Below are positions 36,104 to 45,408 of a stretch of DNA of 64,000 bases, piece after piece; positions within the stretch are counted from its first letter, which is position 1, and each line of letters begins with the position of its first letter. Location of the stretch: the NCBI RefSeq assembly GCF_000807775.2, contig NZ_CP047385.1:310001-374000 (forward strand). The letters run 5' to 3'. A model generated the notes under the pieces. It saw only the letters and a program-made list of their open reading frames with translations. It ran no database searches and had not been told where the DNA came from. The position numbers and the translations under genes were made by a program. The DNA comes from Pandoraea fibrosis. GTDB lineage: Bacteria; Pseudomonadota; Gammaproteobacteria; Burkholderiales; Burkholderiaceae.

Positions 36104-37120
36104 ATGAACATCCGCCAGCCTCGTCTCGTTGCCTTTCTCATCGTGCCGCCGTTCGTGCTGCTGGATCTGGCGGGGCCGCTCGACGCGTTTCACGCGGTCA
36201 TCCGCAACTTCAACGATTCCGGACAGCCGGCGCCCTATCGCACCGTGGTGGTGTCGGAGCACGGTGGTCCGGTGGAGACCGGCTCGGGGATCACGCTGCA
36301 TACGGAGCCGATGCGCGCGCTCGAAGCGATGCAGGTCGACACGTTGATCGCGGTCGGTGGTGCGGTGGCGCATCGTCCTGCGGTGCCCGGCGAGGTGGGG
36401 GCGTGGTTGCGCAACTATGCACCGAGCGTGCGCCGCGTGTGCTCGGTGTGCGTGGGGGCATTCATTCTGGGGGCGGCGGGATTGTTGAACGGACGTCGCG
36501 CGACAACGCACTGGCTGGATACGGCAATGTTGCAGACGTGCTTTCCGGAGGCGCGGGTCGAGTCCGATCCGATCTATGTGCGCGACGATGCGGTGTGGAC
36601 GTCTGCCGGGATCACGGCGGGCATCGATCTCGGGCTGGCATTGGTCGAAGACGATTGCGGCGTGGACGTGGCGTTGCAGGCAGCGCGCCGGTTGGTGGTG
36701 TTTCTCAAGCGTGCGGGTGGGCAATCGCAGTTCAGTCCGCCGTTGCGGGAGCAGGTGGCCGCTGGCGCACCGTTCGGGGAGTTGCATGCGTGGATGTCGA
36801 CGCGGCTGGATGGCGATCTGTCGGTGATGCGTTTGGCGGAGCAGGCGAACATGAGTCCGCGCACGTTCGCGCGAAGCTATCTTGCGCATACCGGGTCGAC
36901 ACCGGCGAAGGCGGTTGAGCGGATGCGCCTGGAAGCGGCGCGTTTCGCCTTGCTCGACTCGGACGCGCCACTCAAGCGCATTGCCGCGCGCGTTGGCTTT
37001 GGCGACGAGCAAAACCTGCGCCGGGCGTTTCAACGTCAGTACGGCGTGACGCCCTTGGCCTATCGGGAGCGGTTCGGGATGGGGGAGGGGGCGTGCGCGC
37101 GCGTTGTGACACTGGCCTGA
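36104..37120 (+). CDS. GlxA-family AraC-type transcriptional regulator
   Basis: A 338-residue protein with an N-terminal DJ-1/PfpI amidotransferase-like domain (about 5-190; the VCSVCVGAFILGAAGLL nucleophile elbow includes cysteines) and a C-terminal AraC double helix-turn-helix (about 230-330; MSPRTFARSYLAHTGSTP and VGFGDEQNLRRAFQRQYG). Relatives sense metabolites such as arginine, carnitine or choline derivatives. The target is unknown; the preceding MFS gene is the natural candidate. Confidence 0.88.
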   Translation: MNIRQPRLVAFLIVPPFVLLDLAGPLDAFHAVIRNFNDSGQPAPYRTVVVSEHGGPVETGSGITLHTEPMRALEAMQVDTLIAVGGAVAHRPAVPGEVGAWLRNYAPSVRRVCSVCVGAFILGAAGLLNGRRATTHWLDTAMLQTCFPEARVESDPIYVRDDAVWTSAGITAGIDLGLALVEDDCGVDVALQAARRLVVFLKRAGGQSQFSPPLREQVAAGAPFGELHAWMSTRLDGDLSVMRLAEQANMSPRTFARSYLAHTGSTPAKAVERMRLEAARFALLDSDAPLKRIAARVGFGDEQNLRRAFQRQYGVTPLAYRERFGMGEGACARVVTLA

Positions 37121-37206
37121 GGGTGGTGCAGCGGTTTGCGATGCTAAAGCCGTTGGAAACGTCACCTCGCCAAGAGGTGCCGCGAGCCGTCATCGATTGT
37201 CGCAGC

Positions 37207-38655
37207 TTATGCCGCCAGCTTTCCCGCCGCCGCCCGATCGAGAAAGCGGAACAAACGCGCATCGTCCGAATACGCGACGTTGAAACGGAACCAGTGGCAG
37301 GGCTCGTTGTGCGCGAGGAAGAATTCGCCCGGGGCGAGCATGATGCTTTCCAGCAAGGCGGCTTCCGCCAGTTCGCGCGCCGGTCGTGCGGTCTGCGGCA
37401 AGCTGCCGCACACGAACATGCCGCCTTCCGGCTGCGCCAGCAACGTCACCCCGTGTGATTGCAATTGCGTGATGAGCCGCGCACGAGCGCGCGTCAGCCG
37501 GTCCGACAGGCGTTCGATGTGCTTGCGGTGACGTCCCTCGGTCAGAATCGCATGCACGATGCGTTCGTTAATTTCCGACGACGTGAGTCCCGCCACCATC
37601 TTGCTGCGGGCGATTTCATGCGCCAGATCGCGCGAACAGGCCAGATAGCCGACGCGCACCGACGGCGAAATCGTCTTCGAAAAGCTCGACACATAAATCA
37701 CCCGCGACAGACCGTCCATCGCGGCAAGCGACGGGGTGCCTGCGGGGGCCAGCTCCCGGTAGATATCGTCCTCGACGATCCAGAATCCATGTTGCTCGGC
37801 ACACTGCAAAATGCGATGTGCCGTTGCGGGCGAAAGTGATGTCCCGAGCGGATTCTGCAACGCGGGATTGACGAACAGCGCGCGCGGACGATGCGTCTGC
37901 GCCGCCTGCTCCAGTGCAGCGAGATCCAGCCCGGCTTGCGTGCGCTCGATGCCCACGACGTTCAGTCCGGCCAGGCGCAGCACCGCCAGCAAATTACAGT
38001 ACGCCGGGGCCTCGACCAGTACAGTGTCGCCCGGCTTGAGCAGTGTGCGAACGATCAGATCGAGCGCCTGCGTCGCACCGTGAGTGAGCACGATGGTTTC
38101 GGGCGGCGCGTCGATGGATAACTCGCCAAGACGTCGTGCCAGCCACTGACGCAATGGGCCGTAGCCGTGCGGATGCCCGTAATGGGCGAAATGCGCCCCC
38201 GGCCCTTTCGAGAGCGAACGCAGGGCGCCATGCAGGCCGTCTTCGTCGAGCCAACTATCCGGCAACCACCCGCAGCCACTTTTCACGGCAATCGAGTCGT
38301 CCGCAAAGATCTCGGAGAGCAGCCATGCATTCGTGACTTCGCTTGCAGCACCGCCGACGGTCAGGCCATTGCCCGGACCGGTCGATCCGGCGTCTCGCGC
38401 GTCGGCCGCCCCCGCGACGAAGAACCCCGCCCCACGCCGCGCTACGAGCATGCCGTTGGCTACGAGCCGGTCGTAAGCCTCCACCACGGTGAACGTGCTG
38501 ATGCCGTGCGCCTTCGCCAGCGCACGAATCGACGGCATTCGCATGCCCGCATGCAGCGTCTGACGCTGCAACGCGTGTTCGACCTCGCGCACGATCTGGT
38601 CGACGAGCGCTTCCGGTTGGGCGCGATTCAGGGAAAAGGCGAGCGGTTGGACCAT
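37207..38655 (-). CDS. MocR-type (GntR/aminotransferase) transcriptional regulator
   Basis: A 482-residue protein with an N-terminal GntR winged helix (about 10-80; MRMPSIRALAKAHGISTFTV) and a fold-type I aminotransferase domain. The PLP lysine lies in VSSFSKTISPSVRVGY. Such regulators sense PLP or amino-acid adducts. The gene is divergent from the aminotransferase gene, with two CTGTAC and two ATACAG elements in the gap, and is probably its activator or repressor. The ATG at 38655 starts the family-typical segment just before the winged helix; the frame upstream is not conserved-looking. Confidence 0.9.
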   Translation of the reverse strand: MVQPLAFSLNRAQPEALVDQIVREVEHALQRQTLHAGMRMPSIRALAKAHGISTFTVVEAYDRLVANGMLVARRGAGFFVAGAADARDAGSTGPGNGLTVGGAASEVTNAWLLSEIFADDSIAVKSGCGWLPDSWLDEDGLHGALRSLSKGPGAHFAHYGHPHGYGPLRQWLARRLGELSIDAPPETIVLTHGATQALDLIVRTLLKPGDTVLVEAPAYCNLLAVLRLAGLNVVGIERTQAGLDLAALEQAAQTHRPRALFVNPALQNPLGTSLSPATAHRILQCAEQHGFWIVEDDIYRELAPAGTPSLAAMDGLSRVIYVSSFSKTISPSVRVGYLACSRDLAHEIARSKMVAGLTSSEINERIVHAILTEGRHRKHIERLSDRLTRARARLITQLQSHGVTLLAQPEGGMFVCGSLPQTARPARELAEAALLESIMLAPGEFFLAHNEPCHWFRFNVAYSDDARLFRFLDRAAAGKLAA

Positions 38656-38680
38656 GGTGGCAGGGTAGAGGCTGTTGCCA

Positions 38681-38744
38681 ATACAGTTGAGGCAATTGAC
38701 CGATACAGAATATACATTTTCCGAGAAACTGTACATGTCTGTAC
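38681..38744. promoter_or_regulatory. promoter and candidate MocR operator of the aminotransferase gene
   Basis: TTGAGG (38687-38692) and TATACA (38711-38716) with an 18-nt spacer form a plausible sigma-70 promoter reading toward the aminotransferase gene. Around it are ATACAG at 38681 and 38703, and CTGTAC at 38729 and 38739. The latter two are direct repeats 10 nt apart, one helical turn, as seen for MocR operators. Confidence 0.5.
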
Positions 38745-38843
38745 CGGTTGGCCTCTCGTAGGATCGATGCCATCCACCCGTGGCGATCTGTCTTGCCGTC
38801 CGCGGGACATCCTGATCGAGCCAAGACCTGAGGAGCCCCCGCG

Positions 38844-40172
38844 ATGAACATGAAAGACCTGAATCTCGATATGACGGCGTTCTGGATGCCATTCACGAAC
38901 AACCGGCAGTTCAAAAGCTCGCCGCGCCTGTTGGTGAAGGCCGAGGGCATGTATTACACGTCGTCGGACAATCGACAGATTCTGGACGGCACGGCCGGGC
39001 TGTGGTGCGTGAACGCCGGTCACTGCCGTACCGAGATTGTCGAGGCGATCCGTCAGCAGGCCGGTGAAATGGACTTTGCGCCGACGTTCCAGATGGGGCA
39101 CCCGAAGGCGTTCGAAGCCGCTAGCAAGATTGCCGCCATCACGCCGCAGGGACTGGATCGCGTCTTCTTCACGAACTCGGGCTCGGAGTCGGTCGACACC
39201 GCACTGAAGATGGCCCTCGCGTATCACCGCGCACGAGGGGAAGGCCAGCGCACGCGGCTCATCGGTCGCGAGCGTGGATACCACGGCGTGGGCTTCGGCG
39301 GCATTTCGGTGGGGGGTATTTCGCCGAACCGCAAAGCCTATTCGGGCCAACTGCTGCCGGCCGTCGATCACCTGCCGCATACGCTCAACATCAAGGAAGC
39401 CGCCTTCACCAAGGGACAGCCGACGTGGGGCGCGCATCTCGCCGACGAACTCGAACGTCTGGTGACGCTGCACGACGCGTCGACCATTGCCGCGGTGATC
39501 GTCGAGCCGCTCGCCGGCTCCACTGGCGTGCTGGTGCCGCCGCAGGGCTACCTGCAGAAGCTGCGTGAAATCTGCGACAAGCACGGCATTCTGTTGATCT
39601 TCGACGAAGTCATCACCGGCCTCGGCCGTCTGGGCAAGCCGTTCGCCGCGCAGTATTTCGGCGTGACGCCGGACATCATCACGATGGCCAAGGGGGTGAA
39701 CAACGCTGCCGTTCCGATGGGGGCCGTCGCCGTGAAGACGAGCGTGCATGACACCATCGTCAATGCCGGTAACGCGGGCGCGATCGAGTTTTTCCACGGC
39801 TACACGTACTCGGGGCACCCGCTGGCCGCCGCTGCCGCGTGCGCCGCGCTCGACGTGTACAAGAACGACGGCCTGTTTGAACGCGCCGCAAAGCTCGCGC
39901 CGTATTTCGAGAAGACGATTCACGGTCTGCGCGATCTGCCGAACGTCATCGACATTCGTAACCTCGGGCTGGTCGGCGGCATTGAAATGTCCACTCGCGA
40001 CGGCAAGCCCGGTGCACGTGCACACGAGGTCTTCGTCAAGTGCTTCGAGAAGGGCGCGCTGGTGCGTTATACCGGCGACATTCTCGCGTTCTCGCCGCCG
40101 CTCATCGTGAGCGAAGCGCAACTCGACGAGTTGTTCGGCATCGTGGCCGAAGCCATTCGCGAGACGGCGTAA
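38844..40172 (+). CDS. omega-amino acid (beta-alanine):pyruvate aminotransferase
   Basis: A 442-residue class III PLP aminotransferase that moves the amino group of beta-alanine or related omega-amines to pyruvate. Landmarks are MPFTNNRQFKSSPRLL at the N-terminus, FTNSGSESVDTALKMA for cofactor binding, IFDEVITGLGRLG, and the PLP lysine in TMAKGVNNAAVPMG. GAGGAG precedes the ATG at 38844. The divergent MocR gene is the likely regulator. Related enzymes use taurine, GABA or putrescine, so the substrate is provisional. Confidence 0.88.
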   Translation: MNMKDLNLDMTAFWMPFTNNRQFKSSPRLLVKAEGMYYTSSDNRQILDGTAGLWCVNAGHCRTEIVEAIRQQAGEMDFAPTFQMGHPKAFEAASKIAAITPQGLDRVFFTNSGSESVDTALKMALAYHRARGEGQRTRLIGRERGYHGVGFGGISVGGISPNRKAYSGQLLPAVDHLPHTLNIKEAAFTKGQPTWGAHLADELERLVTLHDASTIAAVIVEPLAGSTGVLVPPQGYLQKLREICDKHGILLIFDEVITGLGRLGKPFAAQYFGVTPDIITMAKGVNNAAVPMGAVAVKTSVHDTIVNAGNAGAIEFFHGYTYSGHPLAAAAACAALDVYKNDGLFERAAKLAPYFEKTIHGLRDLPNVIDIRNLGLVGGIEMSTRDGKPGARAHEVFVKCFEKGALVRYTGDILAFSPPLIVSEAQLDELFGIVAEAIRETA

Positions 40173-40189
40173 CGACGTAAGCCGGAAAC

Positions 40190-40226
40190 AAAAACGCCGT
40201 CAGGAGGTTTCTGACGGCGTTTTTTT
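40190..40226. terminator. bidirectional rho-independent terminator
   Basis: AAAAACGCCGTCAG (40190-40203) and CTGACGGCGTTTTTTT (40211-40226) form a long stem with a 7-nt loop, with a T-run on the plus strand and an A-run that becomes a T-run on the minus strand. It separates the convergent aminotransferase and pxpA genes. Confidence 0.92.
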
Positions 40227-40238
40227 CATGCGTCGACG

Positions 40239-40979
40239 TTAGCGCACCGGTGCGATCTCGATACCTTCGTCGAGCAGGAAGCTGCGAATGCGTTTGGCGA
40301 ATTCGAGCGCGTGTTCTCCGTCGCCATGCAGGCAAACGGTTTGTGCCTGAATCGGAACGAGCGTGCCATCGATCGCGCGTACCCGTTGCTCGCGCACCAT
40401 CGTCAGCGTTTGCGCCAGCGCGTCTTCTTCGCGTTCGATCAGGGCGCCGGGCGTGCCGCGTTTGACCAGCGAGCCGTCCGGGTTGTAGCCACGATCGGCG
40501 AAGACTTCCTCGACCGCATGCATGCCGGCGGCGCGCGCCGCCTTCACCAATTCACCGCCCGCCAGGCCGAAGATCGCAAGATCGGTGTCGAACGCGCGCA
40601 CGGCTTCGACGAGCGTTTCGGCCAGCGCCGGATCGCGTGCGGCCTGATTGTAGAGCGCACCGTGAGGCTTGACGTGCGACAGCCAGCCACCTTGCGCGCG
40701 CACCATCGCCGCGAGTGCGCCGATCTGATACAGCATGCCGGCACGAATCTCGTCGAGCGGAAGCTGCATCTCGGTGCGTCCGAAATTCTCGCGGTCGGGG
40801 AAGCTCGGATGCGCACCGATGGCGACACCGTTCTCCAGCGCCCAACGCACGACCTGCTGCATGGTGCCTGCGTCGCCCGCGTGCCAGCCACAGGCAACGT
40901 TGGCTGAGCTGACCAGCGCGAGCAGCGCCTCGTCGTAATCGCAACCTTCGCCAAGGTCGACATTCAGATCGATCTTCAT
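40239..40979 (-). CDS. pxpA: 5-oxoprolinase subunit PxpA
   Basis: A 246-residue LamB/YcsF family protein. With PxpB and PxpC it cleaves 5-oxoproline (pyroglutamate) to glutamate at the cost of ATP, a damage-repair function. The signature [20 protein letters not shown] is followed by [12 protein letters not shown]. The ATG at 40979 has GGAG 8 nt upstream; an adjacent ATG at 40982 would add one Met. It is the last gene of pxpBCA. Confidence 0.94.
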   Translation of the reverse strand: MKIDLNVDLGEGCDYDEALLALVSSANVACGWHAGDAGTMQQVVRWALENGVAIGAHPSFPDRENFGRTEMQLPLDEIRAGMLYQIGALAAMVRAQGGWLSHVKPHGALYNQAARDPALAETLVEAVRAFDTDLAIFGLAGGELVKAARAAGMHAVEEVFADRGYNPDGSLVKRGTPGALIEREEDALAQTLTMVREQRVRAIDGTLVPIQAQTVCLHGDGEHALEFAKRIRSFLLDEGIEIAPVR

Positions 40980-41023
40980 CATCAGTTCTCCAGCCGGGGA
41001 CAAGCCGTCGCGCTTGCGCTGCG

Positions 41024-42034
41024 TCAGCGCTTGCGCGTGATGGCCGGTACCCGAGGGGTGTGCAGAATGCCGCGATCGTGCCACGCGAGGGCGCGCTCGA
41101 TCTGGGCAAGATAACGCAACTGTTCGCGCAGGGCTTCGCGCGCCTCGGCGGCGCTGCATTCCGAGAAATACAGGGTGCTGCCCAGCCGCGCCTGACCGAG
41201 CCGCCACAGATCGGCAGTGATGACGGTGCCGATCTTGGGGTATCCGCCGGTGGTTTGCGCATCGGCCAGCAGAATGATCGGCTGTCCCGACGGCGGCACC
41301 TGAATGACACCCGGCAGCACACCGTGCGAGAGCAGATCGTGACTGCGATTCTTCTTGCGTGCGAGCGGTTCGGGTCCCGCCAGACGGTAGCCCATGCGAT
41401 TGCTGTTAGGCGTGACCTGCCACGGATTCTCCCAGAAGCTCTTGTGCGTGGCAGCGGTGAAATCGTCGTACTCCGGACCCGGCAGGACGCGAACCCGTTG
41501 CGCCAGCGGATCGGACAGCCACAACGGGGGACGCACGCCCAATGGCTCGACCTTGCGCAGGGCGGCGTTGGCGCGCCCGATGCCGATGCGGTCGCCGTCG
41601 CGCAGCGCCCGGCCTTCGAAACCGCCGAAGCCGGCGGCCAGATCGGTGCTGCGCGAGCCGAGTGTCTCGGGCACGTCGATGCCGCCCGCGACAGCCAGAT
41701 AGGTCCGCATGCCGAAGCGGGCCGGACGCAGTGTGAGTGTCTGACCGCGCGCGACCGGGAATCGCCACCATGACCACACGGGCGTGCCGTCGAGGTCGGC
41801 ATGACAATCGGCCCCGGTCAGGGCGACGAGCGTGGCGGTGCTGAAGCGCACCACGCACGTCCCCATGGTGATTTCGAGGGTCGCGGCGCTCAGGGCGTTG
41901 CCGACCAGGCGATTGGCCACGGCGCAGGCGAGCGGGTCGACGGCGCCACCGCTGGCCACGCCGAATTCACGTTGTCGGGTACGGCCCAGATCCTGAACCG
42001 TGGTGAGCAGGCCGGCACGCTGGATGTCGATCAC
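41024..42034 (-). CDS. pxpC: 5-oxoprolinase subunit PxpC
   Basis: A 336-residue biotin-dependent-carboxylase-like (KipA/AHS2) subunit with [16 protein letters not shown] at the N-terminus and the [22 protein letters not shown] segment near the C-terminus. It overlaps pxpB by 4 nt (ATGA) and is 44 nt from pxpA. Confidence 0.94.
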   Translation of the reverse strand: MIDIQRAGLLTTVQDLGRTRQREFGVASGGAVDPLACAVANRLVGNALSAATLEITMGTCVVRFSTATLVALTGADCHADLDGTPVWSWWRFPVARGQTLTLRPARFGMRTYLAVAGGIDVPETLGSRSTDLAAGFGGFEGRALRDGDRIGIGRANAALRKVEPLGVRPPLWLSDPLAQRVRVLPGPEYDDFTAATHKSFWENPWQVTPNSNRMGYRLAGPEPLARKKNRSHDLLSHGVLPGVIQVPPSGQPIILLADAQTTGGYPKIGTVITADLWRLGQARLGSTLYFSECSAAEAREALREQLRYLAQIERALAWHDRGILHTPRVPAITRKR

Positions 42035-42684
42035 AGGTCAAGACTCGCGATAGTGAAGCGCACGCGGTCGCCCGGCGCCAGCAAGGCGGGCGGGGTCGCG
42101 GCGGGGTCGAACAGCGCACTGGCAGTGTGGCCGATGATCTGCCAGCCGCCGGGCGAGGTGAGGGGGTAGATGCCGGTTTGATTGCCGCCGATGCCCACGG
42201 AGCCGGCGGGTACCGACAGTCTTGGTTCGGCCCGGCGAGCGGTGGCAATCGACTCGTCGAGGCCACCCAAATAGGCAAAGCCCGGCTGAAAGCCAAGGAA
42301 GTAGACGACGTATTCCGGCGCGGTATGGCGCTGTACGACCGTCTTCGGCTGCAAACGCGCGAGCCTGGCCACCTCGGCCAGATCCGGGCCGTGCTGGCCG
42401 CCGTAGTGCACCGGGATCTCGATATCGCGTCCGACGTCTCCGGCGGCGGGAGGCGTCTGCCAGGCATCGCGCAGGCGCTCGCTCAGCAAGTCGATGTCGG
42501 TGGCGAGCGGATCGAACAGCAACGTGAGGTTGTTCATGCCGGGCACGACTTCACGCACATCGGGCCACTCGCGCGCGAGCGACGCCACGTGCCACACGCG
42601 GCGCTGTGTGGCCAGCGTAGGCGTGGTGCCGGCCTCGCATATGAGCGCACTGTCGCCGAGCGGCAGAATCTTGAGCGTTGTCAT
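42031..42684 (-). CDS. pxpB: 5-oxoprolinase subunit PxpB
   Basis: A 217-residue KipI/AHS1 family subunit. Conserved elements are LGDSALICEAG, PGMNNLTLLFDP and FLGFQPGFAYLGGLDE, plus the C-terminal TSPGGWQIIGHT. The ATG at 42684 gives MTTLKILPLGD, the family start. The upstream cyclo-ligase gene ends 4 nt away, so all four genes may be one transcript. Confidence 0.94.
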   Translation of the reverse strand: MTTLKILPLGDSALICEAGTTPTLATQRRVWHVASLAREWPDVREVVPGMNNLTLLFDPLATDIDLLSERLRDAWQTPPAAGDVGRDIEIPVHYGGQHGPDLAEVARLARLQPKTVVQRHTAPEYVVYFLGFQPGFAYLGGLDESIATARRAEPRLSVPAGSVGIGGNQTGIYPLTSPGGWQIIGHTASALFDPAATPPALLAPGDRVRFTIASLDL

Positions 42685-42688
42685 GGAT

Positions 42689-43279
42689 TTAGCGATGGGT
42701 GCCGGAAGGGCGTGCAAAGGTGGCGGATTCCGTCACGATGGCGTCGAGCGCCAGATCGTGGGCTTCGGCGCTGAGGTGTTCGATCTCGAGCGCGTCGTAG
42801 GCGATGCCGAGCGTTTGCGGGGCGGGAGTCATCGAATGCAGCGTGCGGTCGTAGAAGCCGCCGCCATAGCCCAGCCGCAGACCGTCGCGCGTGAAGCCCA
42901 CGCAAGGCACGAGCAGCAAGTCGGGCACCAGCACTTCGGTATCGGCCGGCACGGGAATGCGGTAGCGGCCCTCTTTCATGACGGTAGCGGGTGTCCAGCG
43001 ATGGAAGACGAGCGGCGTCGCGGGGGCCGTGACGACCGGCAGGGCGGCCAGCCGCGGTGCTCCGGGAGGTGCCTGTGCGAGCCAGGCACCGACGACCTCG
43101 CGCGCGTCGAATTCGCGCTGGATCGGCCAGTAGAAGCCCACACAGCGCGGTGCACGGCGTGCCAGTTCGTCGGTCAATCGAGCGGCGAGCGCGGCGTCGC
43201 GTGCGTCGCGGTCAGCGAGCGTTGCACGCGTGTCCAGCAAAGCCTTGCGCAAACGTGCCTTTCCGGTGGCTGATTCCAT
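42689..43279 (-). CDS. 5-formyltetrahydrofolate cyclo-ligase
   Basis: A 196-residue enzyme that converts 5-formyl-THF to 5,10-methenyl-THF with ATP, returning stored folate to the one-carbon pool. KARLRKALLDTR at the N-terminus and GLRLGYGGGFYDRTL near the C-terminus are the family signatures. The start at 43279 is preferred to a GTG 20 codons upstream, which would overlap the promoter of the divergent transglycosylase gene. Confidence 0.9.
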   Translation of the reverse strand: MESATGKARLRKALLDTRATLADRDARDAALAARLTDELARRAPRCVGFYWPIQREFDAREVVGAWLAQAPPGAPRLAALPVVTAPATPLVFHRWTPATVMKEGRYRIPVPADTEVLVPDLLLVPCVGFTRDGLRLGYGGGFYDRTLHSMTPAPQTLGIAYDALEIEHLSAEAHDLALDAIVTESATFARPSGTHR

Positions 43280-43362
43280 CCCATTCCCGGCGGTTTGGGC
43301 CGCCGATTGGGCGGGGTCCCGTGCTATGCTTGAATCCACTTTTTAACCGACGCTCCCCGAAG

Positions 43363-45369
43363 ATGTCAGAACGTTTGACCCGAGTATATCGCGCCGCTGC
43401 GCTGGCCCTGACCGCTGCCGCGCTGGTCGCCTGCAGCACGACCCAGGCAACCGGTCGTCCGAAGGCGCCACCGGCGGCAAGCCGCTCGACGACATCTGCC
43501 GACGCGCTTTCGCAGCGCTCGCCCGACGACATCTTCGTGCAACTGCGCGACGCCGCCCGCACCAACGATGCGCCGCGCGCCACCGCGCTCGCCGCCATGC
43601 TCACCGACTACGACGTGCCGTCGTATGTCCAGTACTTCCAGATCAAGTCGCGCATGTTCGATCGTTCGGGCAAGGCGCTCATCGATACGCCCGACGACGA
43701 TATCCGGGCGTTCTTGCGCACGTATGACGGTCAGGCGATTGCCGACCGGATGCGCAACGACTGGCTGCTGGTGCTGGGCAAGCGCCACGACTGGCAGACG
43801 TTCGATGCCGAGTATCCGAAGTTCGTGCTCGACGACGATACCCAGGTCAAGTGCTATTCGATGATGTCGCGCGCTGCGCGTGGCGAGAACGTCACGCAGG
43901 CCGCCACCGATCTGCTGACCACGCCGAAGTACTACGGCGAAGGTTGCGTCGACATGATCAATACGCTGGCCGCGAGCGGGCAGTTGCCGCGCAAGGAAGT
44001 CTGGCACCAGATGCGTCTGGCATATGAGGAGAACTACACCTCGCTGGGCAAGCAGATTGCCGATGCGCTCGGCACCGCGCGCCCCGACGATACCCTGCTC
44101 GATATGGCGGCAACGCGTCCGGCGCAGATTCTCGCGCGCGGCGTCGACGGCTCGGAGGCGTCGCGCCAGCTCGCACTGCTCGCCACCGTGCGCATGGCGC
44201 GCAGCGACGCCATGCTCGCCGCAAGCAGCTTCTCGGGCATCGCAGGCAGTCTGTCGCAGGACGAGCGCGCCATCGGCTGGGGCGCCATTGGCATGCGCGG
44301 TGCCCTGTCGCAGAGCCCGATGGCGATCACCTGGTACCGTCAGGCCGGCAGCGCCAAGCTCTCGAACACCGCGCAGGAATGGAAGATTCGAGCTGCACTG
44401 CGCGCGGGCGACTGGAATCTCGTGCGCACGGGCATCGAAGCGATGCCCGCCGCGTTGCGCGACGACGGCGTCTGGACGTATTGGTATGGCCGCGCGCTGC
44501 GCGAAGCCGGTCAGGGCGACGCCGCCCGCGCCCAGTTCCAGAAGATCGCCATGCAGACGAACTTCTACGGTCAATTGGCGAACGAGGAGTTGGGCAACAA
44601 GACGGCGCTGCCCGCACGCACGACCGTCACCAAGGCGGAGATCGACGCGAACCGCGCGAACCCCGGTTTCCAGCGTGCGGCCAAGTTCTACGATCTGGGC
44701 CTGCGTTTCGAGGGCAACCGGGAGTGGAACTGGGAACTGCGCAACATGACCGACCGTCAGTTGATCGCCGCCGCCCAGTACGCCAATAGCATCGAACTGT
44801 TCGATCGCGCCGTGAACACGGCGGATCGCACGAAGGCCGAGCACGACTTCACACTGCGCTATCTGATGCCGTTCCGCAGCAAGGTGGAACCGCTCGCCGC
44901 CGCTGTCGATCTGGACGAGGCGTGGGCCTATGGTCTGATCCGTCAGGAGTCGCGCTTCATCATCAATGCCCGTTCGTCGGCCGGTGCCGGCGGTCTGATG
45001 CAGATCATGCCGGCGACCGCGAAGATGGTCGCCAAGCAGATCGGCATGGATTACCAGCCGGGCATGATGCACGACATCGATACCAATATCCGTCTGGGTA
45101 CCAGCTATCTGTCGGATATCTACAATAAGTTCGACGGCTCGGCCGTGCTCGCGTCGGCCGGTTACAACGCCGGCCCGGGGCGTCCGCGGACCTGGCGCTC
45201 CACGCTGGACCGTCCGGTCGAGGGCGCGATCTTCGCCGAAACGATCCCGTTCAACGAGACGCGCACGTATGTCGAGAACGTGTTGTCGAACACGACGTAT
45301 TACTCGGCCCTGATCACTGGCCGCCCGCAATCGCTCAAGGAGCGGCTCGGCGTAATCTTGCCCCAGTGA
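43363..45369 (+). CDS. slt: soluble-type lytic murein transglycosylase (lipoprotein)
   Basis: A 668-residue periplasmic enzyme that cleaves murein glycan strands with formation of 1,6-anhydromuramic ends. A lipobox, LVAC with C24, follows a hydrophobic signal, so the protein is probably membrane-anchored, unlike E. coli Slt70. A long alpha-superhelical region of about 480 residues precedes a C-terminal GH23 domain containing the catalytic glutamate in GLIRQESRF, then GAGGLMQIMPATAK and AGYNAGPGRPRTW. A TATGCT -10-like hexamer lies at 43325-43330. Confidence 0.93.
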   Translation: MSERLTRVYRAAALALTAAALVACSTTQATGRPKAPPAASRSTTSADALSQRSPDDIFVQLRDAARTNDAPRATALAAMLTDYDVPSYVQYFQIKSRMFDRSGKALIDTPDDDIRAFLRTYDGQAIADRMRNDWLLVLGKRHDWQTFDAEYPKFVLDDDTQVKCYSMMSRAARGENVTQAATDLLTTPKYYGEGCVDMINTLAASGQLPRKEVWHQMRLAYEENYTSLGKQIADALGTARPDDTLLDMAATRPAQILARGVDGSEASRQLALLATVRMARSDAMLAASSFSGIAGSLSQDERAIGWGAIGMRGALSQSPMAITWYRQAGSAKLSNTAQEWKIRAALRAGDWNLVRTGIEAMPAALRDDGVWTYWYGRALREAGQGDAARAQFQKIAMQTNFYGQLANEELGNKTALPARTTVTKAEIDANRANPGFQRAAKFYDLGLRFEGNREWNWELRNMTDRQLIAAAQYANSIELFDRAVNTADRTKAEHDFTLRYLMPFRSKVEPLAAAVDLDEAWAYGLIRQESRFIINARSSAGAGGLMQIMPATAKMVAKQIGMDYQPGMMHDIDTNIRLGTSYLSDIYNKFDGSAVLASAGYNAGPGRPRTWRSTLDRPVEGAIFAETIPFNETRTYVENVLSNTTYYSALITGRPQSLKERLGVILPQ

Positions 45370-45408
45370 CGGCGCCGCCGTCCCACAGTCATGACGCGGA
45401 GGTGACGC

